Shown: positions 1 to 9,950, counted from the first letter of the stretch. The stretch is 64,000 nucleotides of DNA from Zoroaster sp. YZ-2022 (GCA_029582265.1 CM055828.1:17061430-17125429); one strand, 5' to 3'. Notes: a model not told the origin generated them from the sequence alone. Numbers and translations: made by a program.

Positions 1-229
1 CTGAAAATGTTTCACTCAGCTAATATTTTGATCGAGATCATAAGGGTAAAAATGGGGTTAAATATTTAGCCGCGGTGAAATTTTTTTTTCAATTGTTTAA
101 TTTAATTTTTTTAAACCTGGGGGCGGGGAGAGGGGGGGCTACCCCTGACTACACGCCTGGCTGAAATTACGTATCTGTGTGATTCTTTCTAGAATCATAC
201 ATTGCAAGATAAATATATTCAATGCTTAC

Positions 230-372
230 CCTGCATATATACTCTTCTTCTTTTTCAGTTAAGTTCTGAGTTCCTGTGATTCCTTTGAGGGCGATTAATG
301 TTTCAAAACAGGACAACAAACCATGCCGATTCTCATCCACCTGAGTGTAAAACGATTCAATAAAATTACTTG
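230..372 (-). CDS. Candidate exon 15, helical, 47 codons
   Basis: TTATCTTCAG acceptor and GTAAGC donor frame 143 bases entered in phase 1 and left in phase 0. It reads SNFIESFYTQVDENRHGLLS, CFETLIALKGITGTQNLTEK, EEEYICR. The pattern looks alpha-helical. It is the leftmost exon seen; the gene probably continues out of the window. Confidence 0.65.
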
Positions 373-566
373 CTGAAGATAAATACATTCATTCAAGTGA
401 AAAGACTACAAGCGCAGGTCTTTGGAAGCGTCCAGGAAAAGAAGCGTATGGGAAATGTTTCTGGTCGTGTTCACCCTACCATGCTTCTGTATTTGTAATT
501 CATAAATTTCGTTTAGACAATCTGATTGGACAAAACCTAATCACGTGGGGGCAGTGCGTATGTAGC

Positions 567-777
567 AAGCTGTTCACCGGCTGGTTTGTGCGTCGTGTGA
601 CGCCAATTTGAACCAATCAGAGTGACAAAGATTGGCATCGCGCGTCTGACCTTGGAAGTGTTTCGTGTGTCCCCAAAACGAAACACTTCCAAGGTCAGGC
701 ACGCGATGCCAATCTTTGTCACTCTGATTGGTTCAAATTGGCGTCACACGACGCACAAACCAGCTGGTGAACAGCTT
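567..777. repeat. Near-perfect hairpin, two 99-base arms
   Basis: Arms 567-665 and 679-777 are reverse complements with few mismatches, separated by a 13-base loop. The arms read AAGCTGTTCACCGGCTGG inwards. Probably a recent foldback MITE. I see no coding role. Confidence 0.8.
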
Positions 778-819
778 GATTTACCCATTTCTATTTGGCT
801 TTTAATATTCAAAAAAATT

Positions 820-1022
820 TTTTTTGCATTTTGAAAATGAAATCGATACAGGCATTTATGAATGAGAATAAAAGTTTGACGCTTGGTTGTTCCCGCAGGT
901 TAATGACATGTTCTGGGCATGGGCAACCCGATGGCGCAGTCCTTATCGCCCGTGACCACGCACAAAACCGGTCATTAACCTGCATTAAAGACCAAACAAC
1001 AAACTTTTATTCCCTTAATAAA
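820..1022. repeat. Dispersed repeat shared with 19.98-20.10 kb
   Basis: Contains GCAGGTTAATGACA...ACCGGTCATTAACCTGC as an inverted pair. The same words (GCAGGTTAATGACAGG, GGGCGATAAGGA) recur at about 20040-20095 in the opposite order, next to an AATAAAAGT stretch. A small MITE family is the simplest reading. Confidence 0.5.
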
Positions 1023-1279
1023 TGACAAGTAAATAATATTCCAAAGAAATACTTATGATATTTCATTGTATCATCTTCATGATAAAATGCTTTATACACT
1101 GCAATTCACATCCTGGATGGCGCCCTCTTTGTCTCATTTGCATTGGGGTAGTTTACCGTGGGCTTGGTTTTCCCAGGGGCGTTTTCCCCAGGTGCTTCAC
1201 TGTGCAGTAGTTTCCTGGGCGGCAATTTTTGTTCGCGGGCCTTTTTCTGGTTGGCCAATTTTTTGTTTGGTTTTCAGGG

Positions 1280-2571
1280 TAAGCCTGCAAGTTTGCGGTT
1301 TTAAAATTATCCGTGTAACCGTATGTTTTGCGGTTACGGTTAACCGTAACCGACGTTCAAAGAAAAACAAAGAAAAAAAAAGTCTCGGGAAGTTTGTTCA
1401 TAATCTTATTTGTTACCACGTGAACGGCAGATATTGTTCAAACATCGCTAATTTAAAGATCGTAATCGCAAACAAAAATGATATACACGTATCAAGAACA
1501 GGTGAAGAACATTCCCTGCCCCTATACAACGCCGACAAACGATGCCAAAATTCACTCTTGAAGACTGAAGTACGACGCGTAATGCACAGACGAAAGCGTG
1601 AAGTATTGTGCACGGAGATTACCTAGCCCCTGCCCCATTGGCTCTCAGCCAACATCGTTGACAGCCCGCGCCCAAAAAGAACCAATCATGATGCCCAGAC
1701 GAGAACGTGGGAAGTATTGTGTACGGAGATTACCCAGCCCCAGCCCCATTGGCTCGAAGCCAACATCGTTGACAGCCCGCGCCCAAAAAGAACCAATCAT
1801 GATGCCCAGACGAGAACGTGGGAAGTATTGTGTATGGAGATTACCCAGCCCCAGCCCCAGCCCCATTGGCTCGCAGCCAACATCGTTGACAGCCCGCGCC
1901 CAAAACTTGCCTCCACTTATCTTGTCAAAAAATGACCAGACTTGACTTCCCGTACGCGGCATATTTCCAAATGATTAAGTCACTATGAATTTCTTGACAC
2001 GGAACTCACGGAAGATCGAATGAATTAAAATTACGGAATTGCAAAAGCAGGAATGAAAATTTCACAAATACCGTCACGCATTTAACCGTGGTCTAGTACT
2101 GTCTAGTACCTGTCTATAGAATGCACATGTCCAGCTGCGTACAGTATTTATGCACACCTGGACTGTTTATATCTAGGTCAGCGGTATTCAATGCCGGTTC
2201 CGCCGTCCACCCTTTGATGTTTGAAGACAAATTAAGCGGTAACAAAATGCCACTCGCGCTACAGTTTCTTCTAAGAAATGCAACTACAAAGACGCCATTC
2301 AAGGAGAAAGGGCAATTACAAACATGCGGCATTCTAGACAAAGCAAGCGTCTGGTACTTTGTCACCCGCGTTCTCGGTCTAATCTTCAAAAGATCGGGAT
2401 TTGTTTTTGCTCGCCCGCAACTTGATTGATGTCTTCTTCGCCGCTACGCTCCAAAAATGGAAGGGTCGATTTAAAAAAAATAGATTAAGGTTAACCGAAC
2501 CGGAAAAACGTAACCGTGTAACCGTTTGAACGGTCGGTTAACCGTGTAACCGTGTAACCGTTGCAGGCTTA
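1280..2571. mobile_element. hAT-like element, 1292 bp
   Basis: The termini are TAAGCCTGCAA and TTGCAGGCTTA, flanked by a perfect 8-bp duplication TTTCAGGG (1272-1279 and 2572-2579). The R1 copy at 29.2 kb is the unoccupied site. Subterminal GGTTAACCGT/ACCGTGTAACCG words cluster at both ends. An internal 111-117 bp triplicate lies at about 1590-1900. A plus-strand stretch near 2170-2290 (SAVFNAGSAVHP...LQFLLRN) faintly resembles the hATC dimerisation segment of hAT transposases, but is far too short to be active. Confidence 0.8.
1600..1910. repeat. Triplicated 111-117 bp unit in hAT element
   Basis: The block with CCATTGGCTC, CCAACATCGTTGACAGCCCG and GGGAAGTATTGTG appears three times in tandem with few differences; the third is lengthened by extra CCCAGC units. 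Confidence 0.8.
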
Positions 2572-3348
2572 TTTCAGGGGTTGCCAGTTTGGACCAATTA
2601 GGACCGCTCTTGCCAATAAGAACTGTGGGAGCGGGCGTCATTATTAAATTTGGCTCACTTTTGTTACAGTTTTTCTTTGAACCAGACCATTCAACCCACC
2701 TCCACCCCTACTCCAACCTTGTAATTTTGGTTCAAAATTTTGGGCTGTGAAGCGCATTAAGCATTGTTATTGGCCATATCTAGTGCGCTGTGCCAGATCT
2801 ACGTATTTATTTTCACTATAATTTTAATACTGTGGGTACACTTGGGGTTGTGTTGTAGGAATTTGTTGTGACTGGCTTACTCAGTTAAAGATTAATTATT
2901 ATAATAATAGTAATAATAATAGCAGCAACAGTGCATACATTACAACTCTGTACGCAAAGTAAGCTCCCGACAGTTCAGTTGGGCTTGTTCTAACTGTGGG
3001 TTCAAACAGTGGAATTTTCACTTTGCATCTGACCCAATGTCAATGTCTCTCGACGTTTATGTTATTGTGCACTGATACGGCCATGGGTCCAGTTGGGGGC
3101 GAAACATCTATGGCGTGCGGCCTGTTTTGTATGGGATAAGATCTCACATTGCCTCATTTTGTAATATTACTACTAATTGTTATTACTGAGTACAGCCGAA
3201 ATTGTAAGCATGGTTTAACCTCCCGTTGGTTCAGTCGGGGCTAATATTTCTACCGGTGGTTCAAGCGGTGGAATTTCCAAGTGCATGGACGGCTGTAAGC
3301 TAATTTGTAAAAGTTGCTATTGTCTAACTGAATTGTTGGGGTTTGATC

Positions 3349-3505
3349 AGACCCGTGATTTTATGTGGGCCGCTCGTTGCCCGTGGAGTTAATGGGCCGC
3401 CGCGTTGCCCGTGATTTTATGTGGGCCGCTCGTTGCCCGTGATTTTATGTGGGCCGCTCGTTGCCCGTGATTTTATGTGGGCCGCTCGTTGCCCGTGATT
3501 TTGTG
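3349..3505 (+). repeat. 28-bp tandem repeat
   Basis: The unit GCCCGTGATTTTATGTGGGC plus CGCTCGTT is repeated about five times, one copy being divergent (GTGGAGTTAATGGGCCGCCG). Confidence 0.8.
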
Positions 3506-3793
3506 ATGTACATGTATTGTGGAATCTGCCCGTGGTTTTGTGATGTTATTTTGGGACAGTTGTCTGTTTTTGTGATGGGCAAGCCTGCCCTTGTTTGTTT
3601 ACTTATTATTACCTATGGGCAAACATTGCCCGACTTTCTTGTAATTACCTTGGTTTGGGCAAATTGCCCATTTTTGGCTAATTAATTGATATGGGCAAAA
3701 GCATGCCCGAGTTCATTCAATAAAGCCAGTTTTGAGCTGTGACAAAACGTCAGTCAAGTCTCTCATGTGTTTATTGTGTATTTATCAGTGTAT

Positions 3794-3946
3794 AATGGCT
3801 ATAAAGTCATGGTTGTTCAAGTGACATCATTTGTTGATATATACATACATCAACGATGAAATGAAATTCATCAAAATTATCTTAATTTGGTGATCTAACT
3901 GTATGCATATTTAAAAAACTAATTGGTTAAGTTTTTTGGGTTATAT
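3794..3946. other. Anonymous intronic sequence
   Basis: AT-rich single-copy-looking sequence between R1 and a SINE. No coding or RNA signal seen. Confidence 0.4.
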
Positions 3947-4292
3947 GGAGTGCCATGGTCGAGCGGTTTAGTGCATCGGATTTGTGTTCTGATGGCCGAG
4001 TCATCAGAATGTGGGTTCGAATCCCGACCGCCACCATGGTGCTTGTGTCCTTGAGCAAGACACTTTACCATAATTGCTTCTCTCCACCCAGGGGTAAATG
4101 GGTACCTGTGAGGGCAGAGTTGGTTATTGTGTTTGATTAGCCCTGTATGTGCTGTAATGGCAGCAATTGAGCTGTATACTCCCCAGGGAGCTGAGATGGT
4201 TTCAGGAATGATTTATGAGCCTGATGAGCAGGGTTAATAATATAATGCGCCTTGAGCACCAGTTTGGTGGATACATGCGCTATATAAGTCCA

Positions 4293-4336
<44 letters not shown>
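3947..4336 (+). mobile_element. SINE family A copy (tRNA-Leu head, ATT tail)
   Basis: The head GGAGTGCCATGGTCGAGCGG has a Pol III A-box and GGTTCGAATCCC is the B-box, as in a class-II (long variable arm) tRNA. A conserved body (TGTGTCCTTGAGCAAGACAC, CTCCCCAGGGAGCTGAGATG) follows. The end is GCGCCTTGAGC...GCTATATAAGTCCAC and (ATT)n. Full-length. Confidence 0.85.
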
Positions 4337-4338
<2 letters not shown>

Positions 4339-4986
4339 AAAATCACCAGCAGCCACTAATCAAACATGCATTTTGAATGAGAAAAATGATCCCGAAAAAA
4401 AGTGAAAAAAGGAGACTGCTACGATTTGCATTGAGCCTATGGACAAAAAGTATGCGGGAATACCAGAAGTCTATTACCTACATGAAGTGTGCCAGCCTGC
4501 TGTAATCCATATACCACGGCATTGTACAACAAACGCGCGCATGCACAACGAAGTATAGTTACAAGTTTTGCTATCCTGCCTGGCCTACCAGAAGGCATCA
4601 TGGGATCAGGCACTTGACACAGGAAGCTATAGTTCCTAGAACTAGATGCAATCTTAAACTAGACGTAATCTTAAACCAGACGGAGGCGAACCATCACCTG
4701 TGGGGCAAACAACGGGCAAACGTGATAAATGCTAAGGTATGCGCATGAGCTACAGTTCTCTCACATGCCGGGTAAGTCTCCTTGACTGCACTACTTCTTT
4801 TTGCGCATTAGTATGTGGAACAATACGTTATGAACGGCCCAAATCCATTGTTCTTGGAGTACAATGAAGTGGACTAGGATAGTACACAAGTGGCACACTA
4901 TTGACTTCTGGTAATATCCACTGTCAAAAAAAGAAAGGCATTCGTTCAAAGTACTGCAGATTAACTTCAATGGGTAGGGAAGTTAA
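4337..4986. other. Anonymous intronic sequence
   Basis: No exon, RNA or recognised repeat found. It includes short AATCTTAAACTAGACGTAATC-type duplications near 4650-4680. Confidence 0.4.
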
Positions 4987-5442
4987 AACATATGACATAA
5001 AACACAATAAAGGGGGCCACTTTCCTACCGTCACGTTAGCAGTTTTTCTAATGGTTGTTATTTTTTTTTTAATATCTGAAACCACCCAAAAAGAATTTCA
5101 ACATTTGAATAGACATGCATGTTATCTAAAGATAATTTGAGTTGATTATTACTATTATTTTTTTAATTACCCTAAAATTTCCATCAACAAATGGACGGAA
5201 AAGTGAGGTAACTTTTTCCGTCCAATTTTTATGGAAATTTCAGGGTAAAAAAATAAATTAAAAAATATAAAAATAAATAAATCAACTCAAATTAATTCTA
5301 GTATAAGCCTGCATGTCCATTCACATGTTGAAACACTTTTTGATCGGTTTCAGGTACTTAAAAATAAATAACAACCATTGGAAAAACTGCTAACGTGACG
5401 GATGCAAAGTGGGCCCCTTTATTGTGTTTTATGTCATATGTT
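4987..5442. repeat. Foldback element
   Basis: Left arm starts AACATATGACATAAAACAC and the right arm ends with its complement GTGTTTTATGTCATATGTT. Inner matching stretches include CACGTTAGCAGTTTTTC/GAAAAACTGCTAACGTG and the central ATGGAAATTTCAGGGTAA pair. No terminal duplication is obvious. Confidence 0.75.
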
Positions 5443-5479
5443 ATAATAGCAACGTCGTTGCTCTGTCTTCTACATTGTA

Positions 5480-5757
5480 TATACTACTCAAAACAATTTA
5501 GGGAACACCGGAATAATCTCAGTTAATAAAGCAAGATCATTTATTTCAGATAAACACAATGTTTCACAGAATTGATGAGAAACAACTGCACAATGAAACA
5601 GATGATAAAGGATGCATGTAGTGATTACACATTTCATGACATGACTACTGAAAGAGAGAGAGGGGGGGTTGCAAATGAAAATCGCGGTTCATGGAACATT
5701 TCAAACCTATTTGATGTTAAAAATCCGGTGTTCCCTAAATTGTTTTGAGTAGTATAT
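5480..5757. mobile_element. Tc1/mariner-type MITE
   Basis: Terminal inverted repeats CTACTCAAAACAATTTAGGG AACACCGG lie at both ends, within TATATA flanks that fit TA target duplication. The ends resemble widespread Tc1/mariner termini. About 275 bp with no transposase. Confidence 0.75.
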
Positions 5758-5770
5758 ATTGTTTACTCAC

Positions 5771-5841
5771 CGTGTCAAAGGCAAGTCTATACATCTTCAA
5801 TTGATTTGGTTTAAGGATACAGAACTGGGCTAACCATCCAT
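5771..5841 (-). CDS. Candidate exon 14, 23 codons
   Basis: TATTATTGCAG acceptor and GTGAGT donor enclose 71 bases. Only one phase is open (two-base start), giving GWLAQFCILKPNQLKMYRLA then FDT. The hydrophobic/charged mix suggests a folded domain. Leaves in phase 0. Confidence 0.65.
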
Positions 5842-5932
5842 CTGCAATAATATAAGCAATTTCAATATAAACAAATCCAGTTGTCAAAACAAAGGGCAAA
5901 GTTTATCTTATTGAAATGGGAGGTACCAAATG

Positions 5933-6298
5933 GGAGTGCCATGGTCGAGCGGTTTAGTGCATCGGATTTGTGTTCTGATGGCTGAGTCATCAGAATGTGG
6001 GTTCGAATCCCAACCACGACCATGATGCTTGTGTCCTTGAGCAAGACACTTTACCATAATTGCTTCTCTCCACCCAGGGGTAAATGGGTAACCTGTGAGG
6101 GCAGAGTTGGTTGTTGTGTTTGATTAGCCCTATATGCACTGTAATGGCAGCAATTGAGCTGTATACACCCAGGGAGCTGAGATGGTTTCTGGAATGATTT
6201 ATGCGTCTGATGAGCAGGGGTAATAATATAATGCGCCTTGAGCACCAGTTTGGTGGATACGTGCGCTATATAAGTCCACATTATTATTATTATTATTA
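5933..6298 (+). mobile_element. SINE family A copy
   Basis: Full-length copy with A-box (TGGTCGAGCGG), B-box (GGTTCGAATCCC), body and (ATT)n tail. It lies about 90 bases upstream, on the minus strand, of exon 14's acceptor. Confidence 0.85.
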
Positions 6299-6339
6299 CA
6301 ACACTGATAATGTACCTTTGCATGCTGAAAAGGATAAGT

Positions 6340-6475
6340 AAAGACTGTTTGCGGTGACACCAAGTAACTTTCTCTTTTGAGTAGTAAGTGGTTCTGAAAA
6401 CAACTGGTTCTTTTCAGAACCACTTACTGTACTCAAAAGAGACTTGTACATGGTGTCACCGCAAACAGTCTTGAC
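6340..6475. repeat. Inverted-repeat element
   Basis: GACTGTTTGCGGTGACACC is followed by CTTTCTCTTTTGAGTA...GTAAGTGGTTCTGAAAA and their complements, with a short loop. One arm recurs near 57013 (GGTTTGCGGTGACACCATG). Confidence 0.7.
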
Positions 6476-6770
6476 TTAATGGTAATGTTGGCAAAACTGT
6501 TTCCATGGGAATCCTACTTTCTTTGAATAGAGATACACAGTAAACAGACAACCTGTGAAGTTTCAAGGTCACTGCAGAACTGAGCAAAATGTGAAAATGC
6601 ACTCACAATGTCTAGAGAAAACACTTGGATCAAAAAGTTGGATGAACTGTTTTGCAAATGTGCATATTTGTTTTCTCTGAAATGAGAGCACTTAATCAGA
6701 CAATTTGTTTTTCAGGGTGACTGGTACCTTTACCAACTTCAAATCAAGTGAGTTTTGGGTAATAATTTAA

Positions 6771-7150
6771 TAAAAATAATAATAATAATGGACACTTATA
6801 TTATGCAGGTATCCACCAAGTTTGACGCTCATGGCGCATGAACATTATTACCCCTGTCATCGGGCTAGTTACATCATTCCTAGAACCATCTCAACTCCCT
6901 GGGGAGTATGCAGCCCATGCTGCCAAATGTGTAGCGCAACGAGCTTAATCAAACACAATTACCATCTCTGCCCTCAAAGGTCCCCATTTATATTCCTGGG
7001 TGAAGAGAAGCAATTATAGTTAAGTGTCTTGCTCAGGGACACAAGTACCACGGTCGAGGCCAGGATTCGAACCCACATTCTGACGACTCGGCCATCAGAA
7101 CACAGCTCCGATGCACTTAACCGCTCGACCACTCGACCATGGCACCCCAT
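6771..7150 (-). mobile_element. SINE family A copy, variant subfamily
   Basis: Reverse-oriented copy from (AAT)n to GGCACCCCAT. It shares diagnostic differences with the copy at 33.1 kb (GCATGAACATTATTACC, AATATAAGTGTCCATT-type tail), so the two form a subfamily. Confidence 0.85.
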
Positions 7151-7175
7151 ATCAAGTTATTAAACAGGTGATTAC

Positions 7176-7256
7176 CAATGCTGTACCGTCCCTTTGATTC
7201 ATGAATACTTCCTCATATTGCTGTAAAATGCCGTTAAACGAATCAACACCGTGAGT
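7176..7256 (-). CDS. Candidate exon 13, 27 codons
   Basis: A pyrimidine-rich CCCCCCATTTAG acceptor is followed by THGVDSFNGILQQYEEVFMN and seven more residues, with a GTAATC donor. An earlier donor, GTACAG at 7186, would end the exon in phase 1 and so match the next exon. An in-frame stop immediately upstream of the acceptor supports the border. Confidence 0.5.
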
Positions 7257-7448
7257 CTAAATGGGGGGTCACATCTTGGGCGAATGTTAGGAACCTTCGA
7301 GCATCCCTTTCCAGAGGAATTGGTGAAGATGCTCATGATGGACTGGCATGACAGATCATGTCTTGGCAGAGTCAACGGCAGTGAGGTAATTGGCTGCAAT
7401 AATTGGACTTGGACAAGTGTACTTCTCAAGATGGTAGGCTGCAGCATC

Positions 7449-7595
7449 ACCGGCTATGGATGAATCTTATTTGATCAATGGGACAGCATAAATGGATCAA
7501 CGGAATATCAGATGACCTGCCTAAATCCCTCTCTTCTTGAAGAAGGGTAAATAGGCGTGCAGCAATCACATTCTCACAGACATCATTGCCTAAGT
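7449..7595 (-). pseudogene. Possible exon or exon relic
   Basis: After a CTATAG acceptor in the phase expected after exon 12, the minus strand is open as LGNDVCENVIAARLFTLLQE and on to FIHSR, then stops. No good in-phase donor connects it to the next candidate exon. It may be a genuine exon whose donor I misplace, or a decayed duplicate. A SINE begins 13 bases upstream of its acceptor. Confidence 0.3.
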
Positions 7596-7607
7596 CTATA
7601 GGGTCAT

Positions 7608-7968
7608 GGAGTGCCATGGCCGAGCGGTTTAGTGCATCGGATTTGTGTGCTGATGGCCGAGTCATCAGAATGTGGGTTCGAATCCTAACCGCAGCCGGGG
7701 TATTTGTGTCCTTGAGCAAGACACTTTACCATAATTGCTTCTCTCCACCCAGGGGTAAATGGGTACCTGTGAGGGTAGAGTTGGTTTGATTAGCCCATAT
7801 GCGCTGAAATGGCATCAATTGAGCTGTATACTCCCCAGGGAGCTGAGATGGTTTCAGGAATGATTTATGAGCCTGATGAGCAGGGGTAATAATGTAATGC
7901 GCCTTGAGCACCAGTTTGGTGGATACGTGCGCTATATAAGTCTACATTATTATTATTATTATTATTAG
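7608..7968 (+). mobile_element. SINE family A copy
   Basis: Full-length copy with tRNA-like head, body and (ATT)n tail. It fills the space between exon 12 and the possible exon at 7.5 kb. Confidence 0.85.
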
Positions 7969-8007
7969 GGTCAAGTTAATAGTGCAATAGTTCGCGAAGT
8001 GACTTAC

Positions 8008-8295
8008 ATTCTTTAAAGCTCTCCACTCCTTCAAGCTTGGCCACAGGTAATGGCTGCCTACTTCTTAGCTTCTCATACATCAGGAGTGCCTTTCTTTGTC
8101 TCTCATCGGCAAGTCTTTGTCTCTCAAGCTCCAGGGCATATGACATGTCTTTTTCAATGGGTGACTTTGGGAGAGGGGCAGGGGAAAGTGTGTCCGGGGT
8201 CGGACTCGGGGTCGCAGATGTTATAGAGGGCTCAGGCGTTGTCTCTTCTGGCTCTGGGGAGTTGGCGGGGAAGGCTTCACTGATCTCAGATTCGG
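8008..8295 (-). CDS. Exon 12, Pro/Glu then charged helix, 95 codons
   Basis: A TTTCCAG acceptor and GTAAGT donor frame 288 bases in phase 1-1. The first half is Pro/Ser/Thr/Glu-rich (NSPEPEETTPEPSITSATPS). The second half, LELERQRLADERQRKALLMY and onward, is a strongly charged predicted helix or short coiled coil. It marks the change from disordered to structured protein. Confidence 0.75.
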
Positions 8296-8413
8296 CTGGA
8301 AACAACATAATTAGTGTGGTACACCACTGGTAATTATCCGAACAAAGACTCTGAGATAATGATTATCTAAATACTTTAAGATAGCCTTAAGACAGTAAAG
8401 AAAACATTATTAA

Positions 8414-8616
8414 AGGGACAATATTGTCACGATCAGAGCAGACTTTCACCAGGGCATGGAATCGGTGTTTATAGTTCAAGATGAACACAGTGACTGAACA
8501 TTACCTGGCTCATTTATGCAGCAGCAATGGTAATATGACCTTATCATGTGGGGTATTATTTTCAGTCACTGAGTTAATCTAAAACTAGCAGTCCAATTCC
8601 ATGCCCTGTTGCCCCT
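8414..8616. mobile_element. TTAA-flanked MITE, AGGGACAATAT family
   Basis: TTAA then AGGGACAATATTGTCACGAT at the left, and ATTCCATGCCCTGTTG...CCCCTTTAA at the right. The inner arms GGGCATGGAATCGG/TTCCATGCCC are also inverted. Related to the copy at 13946-14595. Confidence 0.7.
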
Positions 8617-8683
8617 TTAATGTTTGCATTAAATGTATATTGCCTTTATATATCTTTCTGGCAATTTGCTTTTGTTCTGGAAA

Positions 8684-8986
8684 ACTGCCTTTTCCTTGCA
8701 GAAGGGGAAAAATGCCTTTTCCTTGCAGAAGGGGAAAAATGCCTTTTCCTTGCAGAAGGGGAAAAATGCCTTTTCCTTGCAGAAGGGGAAAAATGCCTTT
8801 TCCTTGCAGAAGGGGAAAAATGCCTTTTCCTTGCAGAAGGGGAAAAATGCCTTTTCCTTGCAGAAGGGGAAAAATGCCTTTTCCTTGCAGAAGGGGAAAA
8901 ATGCCTTTTCCTTGCAGAAGGGGAAAAATGCCTTTTCCTTGCAGAAGGGGAAAAATGCCTTTTCCTTGCAAAAGGGGAAAAATGCA
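8684..8986. repeat. 27-bp minisatellite, about 11 copies
   Basis: Nearly identical head-to-tail 27-base units (GCCTTTTCCTTGCAGAAGGG then GAAAAAT). Because 27 is divisible by three and the unit has few stops, most frames stay open, which produces false long reading frames. It sits in the intron between exons 12 and 11. Confidence 0.95.
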
Positions 8987-9290
8987 ATAAAACTGACGTT
9001 AAACAGTTTAGTGCCAATAAGAATTCATGATTGGGCCAGACGTAGAATTAATTAACACTAAATAATAATGTTAAATCATGCTGAAGATAGTTATTTTGTG
9101 AAGGAATAAATGTTGAAGTAGGGGCCCTAGAAACTGTCTCTTTACAATATAGCCAAATAAAAACGACTACCTAATGTTTAATTATTTACTGATGTAAACT
9201 ACCTTGAAACTATAAATGATATGAAACGTGGCCATTGAAACGGATCAGAACCACACGATGTAGATGTTAACCTGCAAAATCTTAACTTAC

Positions 9291-9335
9291 ATTCCTCTGG
9301 TTCAGGATCTGAGACAACTGGCAGAGGTGGAAACT
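9291..9335 (-). CDS. Exon 11, micro-exon, 14 codons
   Basis: TTTCTTTCAG acceptor and GTAAGT donor enclose 45 bases, phase 1-1, encoding FPPLPVVSDPEPEE. Both splice sites are strong matches to consensus. Confidence 0.65.
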
Positions 9336-9870
9336 CTGAAAGAAAAAGCCAAGAACAACAATGAAACATTCAATAAATAATGATGTAAATGTACACTTCT
9401 TTCGTCAGTAACATAACCATTTTATGTGCACTGTATTGAGGGTGATGCTTAGCCATCGTACTGGTCAAAGAAAACAGCTAAAGAGTTTTGATGACTCAAT
9501 TGAACTCAGACTCAATTCACAATTTCCGGTGATTAACTCAACTCAAGTAATTGCCACAAAATGACTCAAGTCCCTGTACTGAAGGACTCGCTTTGAGTCT
9601 CTGCCCTTAAAACTGTATACTTGACTTGAGTCAAGGCCTCTACAAACTTGAGTGCACAAACTTTGTGACTCATGTGCGAGTTCCAATGTTGTGATGTGGT
9701 ACAACAGTGACTTGGTACATCTCTGAATAGCAAAAACACAGAGGATACCGTTTTGAGACGTTTTGTTTGCTCATTACGTTCTTCTGGTATGCATTCACAG
9801 ATAGTTCTCCCAATTAAATGTTGTCACATTCTTTGAGAGTTTTTTCATAATTTTGTTTGTAGTGAACAAA
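9336..9870. repeat. Intron with GACTCAA/TTGAGTC word cluster
   Basis: From about 9484 to 9675, words such as TGACTCAAGTCCC, GACTTGAGTC and CTCAACTCAAGTA recur in both orientations. No coding signal. The rest is unremarkable. Confidence 0.5.
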
Positions 9871-9877
9871 GAAAAAA

Positions 9878-9950
9878 TTACCAGAACAGGATTTGAACCT
9901 GCCACCTCCGGGTTAATGGGCTGGCACTCTACCAACTGAGCCATCTAGCC
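9878..9950 (-). tRNA. tRNA-like gene or pseudogene, Asn-type anticodon
   Basis: Exactly 73 bases: acceptor GGCTAGA, A-box TGGCTCAGTTGG, loop CCATTAA (anticodon ATT), B-box GGTTCAAATCC, then TTTTTT as a Pol III terminator. Six of seven acceptor pairs form. The anticodon stem has two mismatches and position 33 is C instead of T, so a decayed tRNA-Asn copy is likelier than a working gene. Confidence 0.45.

Larger units (their letters stand above)
1063..3793 (+). repeat. Dispersed repeat family R1, long copy
   Basis: It starts at the palindrome TATCATCTTCATGATA and ends near TTTATCAGTGTATAA. The second copy at 28959-29432 has the same ends but lacks about 1 kb. This copy is interrupted by a hAT-like element (1280-2571). 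The right part carries an AATAAA (3719), short GGGCA/TGCCC hairpins and a tandem array, which would fit an LTR-like or other retro-element 3' end. No intact protein is seen on either strand. Confidence 0.6.

Noticed and set aside
1066..1626. 186-codon plus-strand frame
   Set aside because: It runs from repeat R1 into the hAT-like element across an insertion border, so it cannot be an ancestral gene.
3340..3520. Possible CRISPR-like or satellite array
   Set aside because: Units are directly adjacent with no unique spacers, and the DNA is eukaryotic; it is a short minisatellite.
3947..4030. Functional tRNA-Leu/Ser gene at each SINE head
   Set aside because: All copies are followed by the same SINE body, lack a terminator after the tRNA part, and have disturbed stems.
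6717..6755. Apparent small plus-strand exon (TTTTTCAG ... GTGAGT)
   Set aside because: Good-looking splice sites but only about 32 bases, on the strand opposite to the gene, with no neighbouring exon.
8585..9055. Long repetitive reading frames on both strands over the 27-bp repeat
   Set aside because: They result from a tandem repeat whose unit length is divisible by three; there is no start context, domain or splice support.
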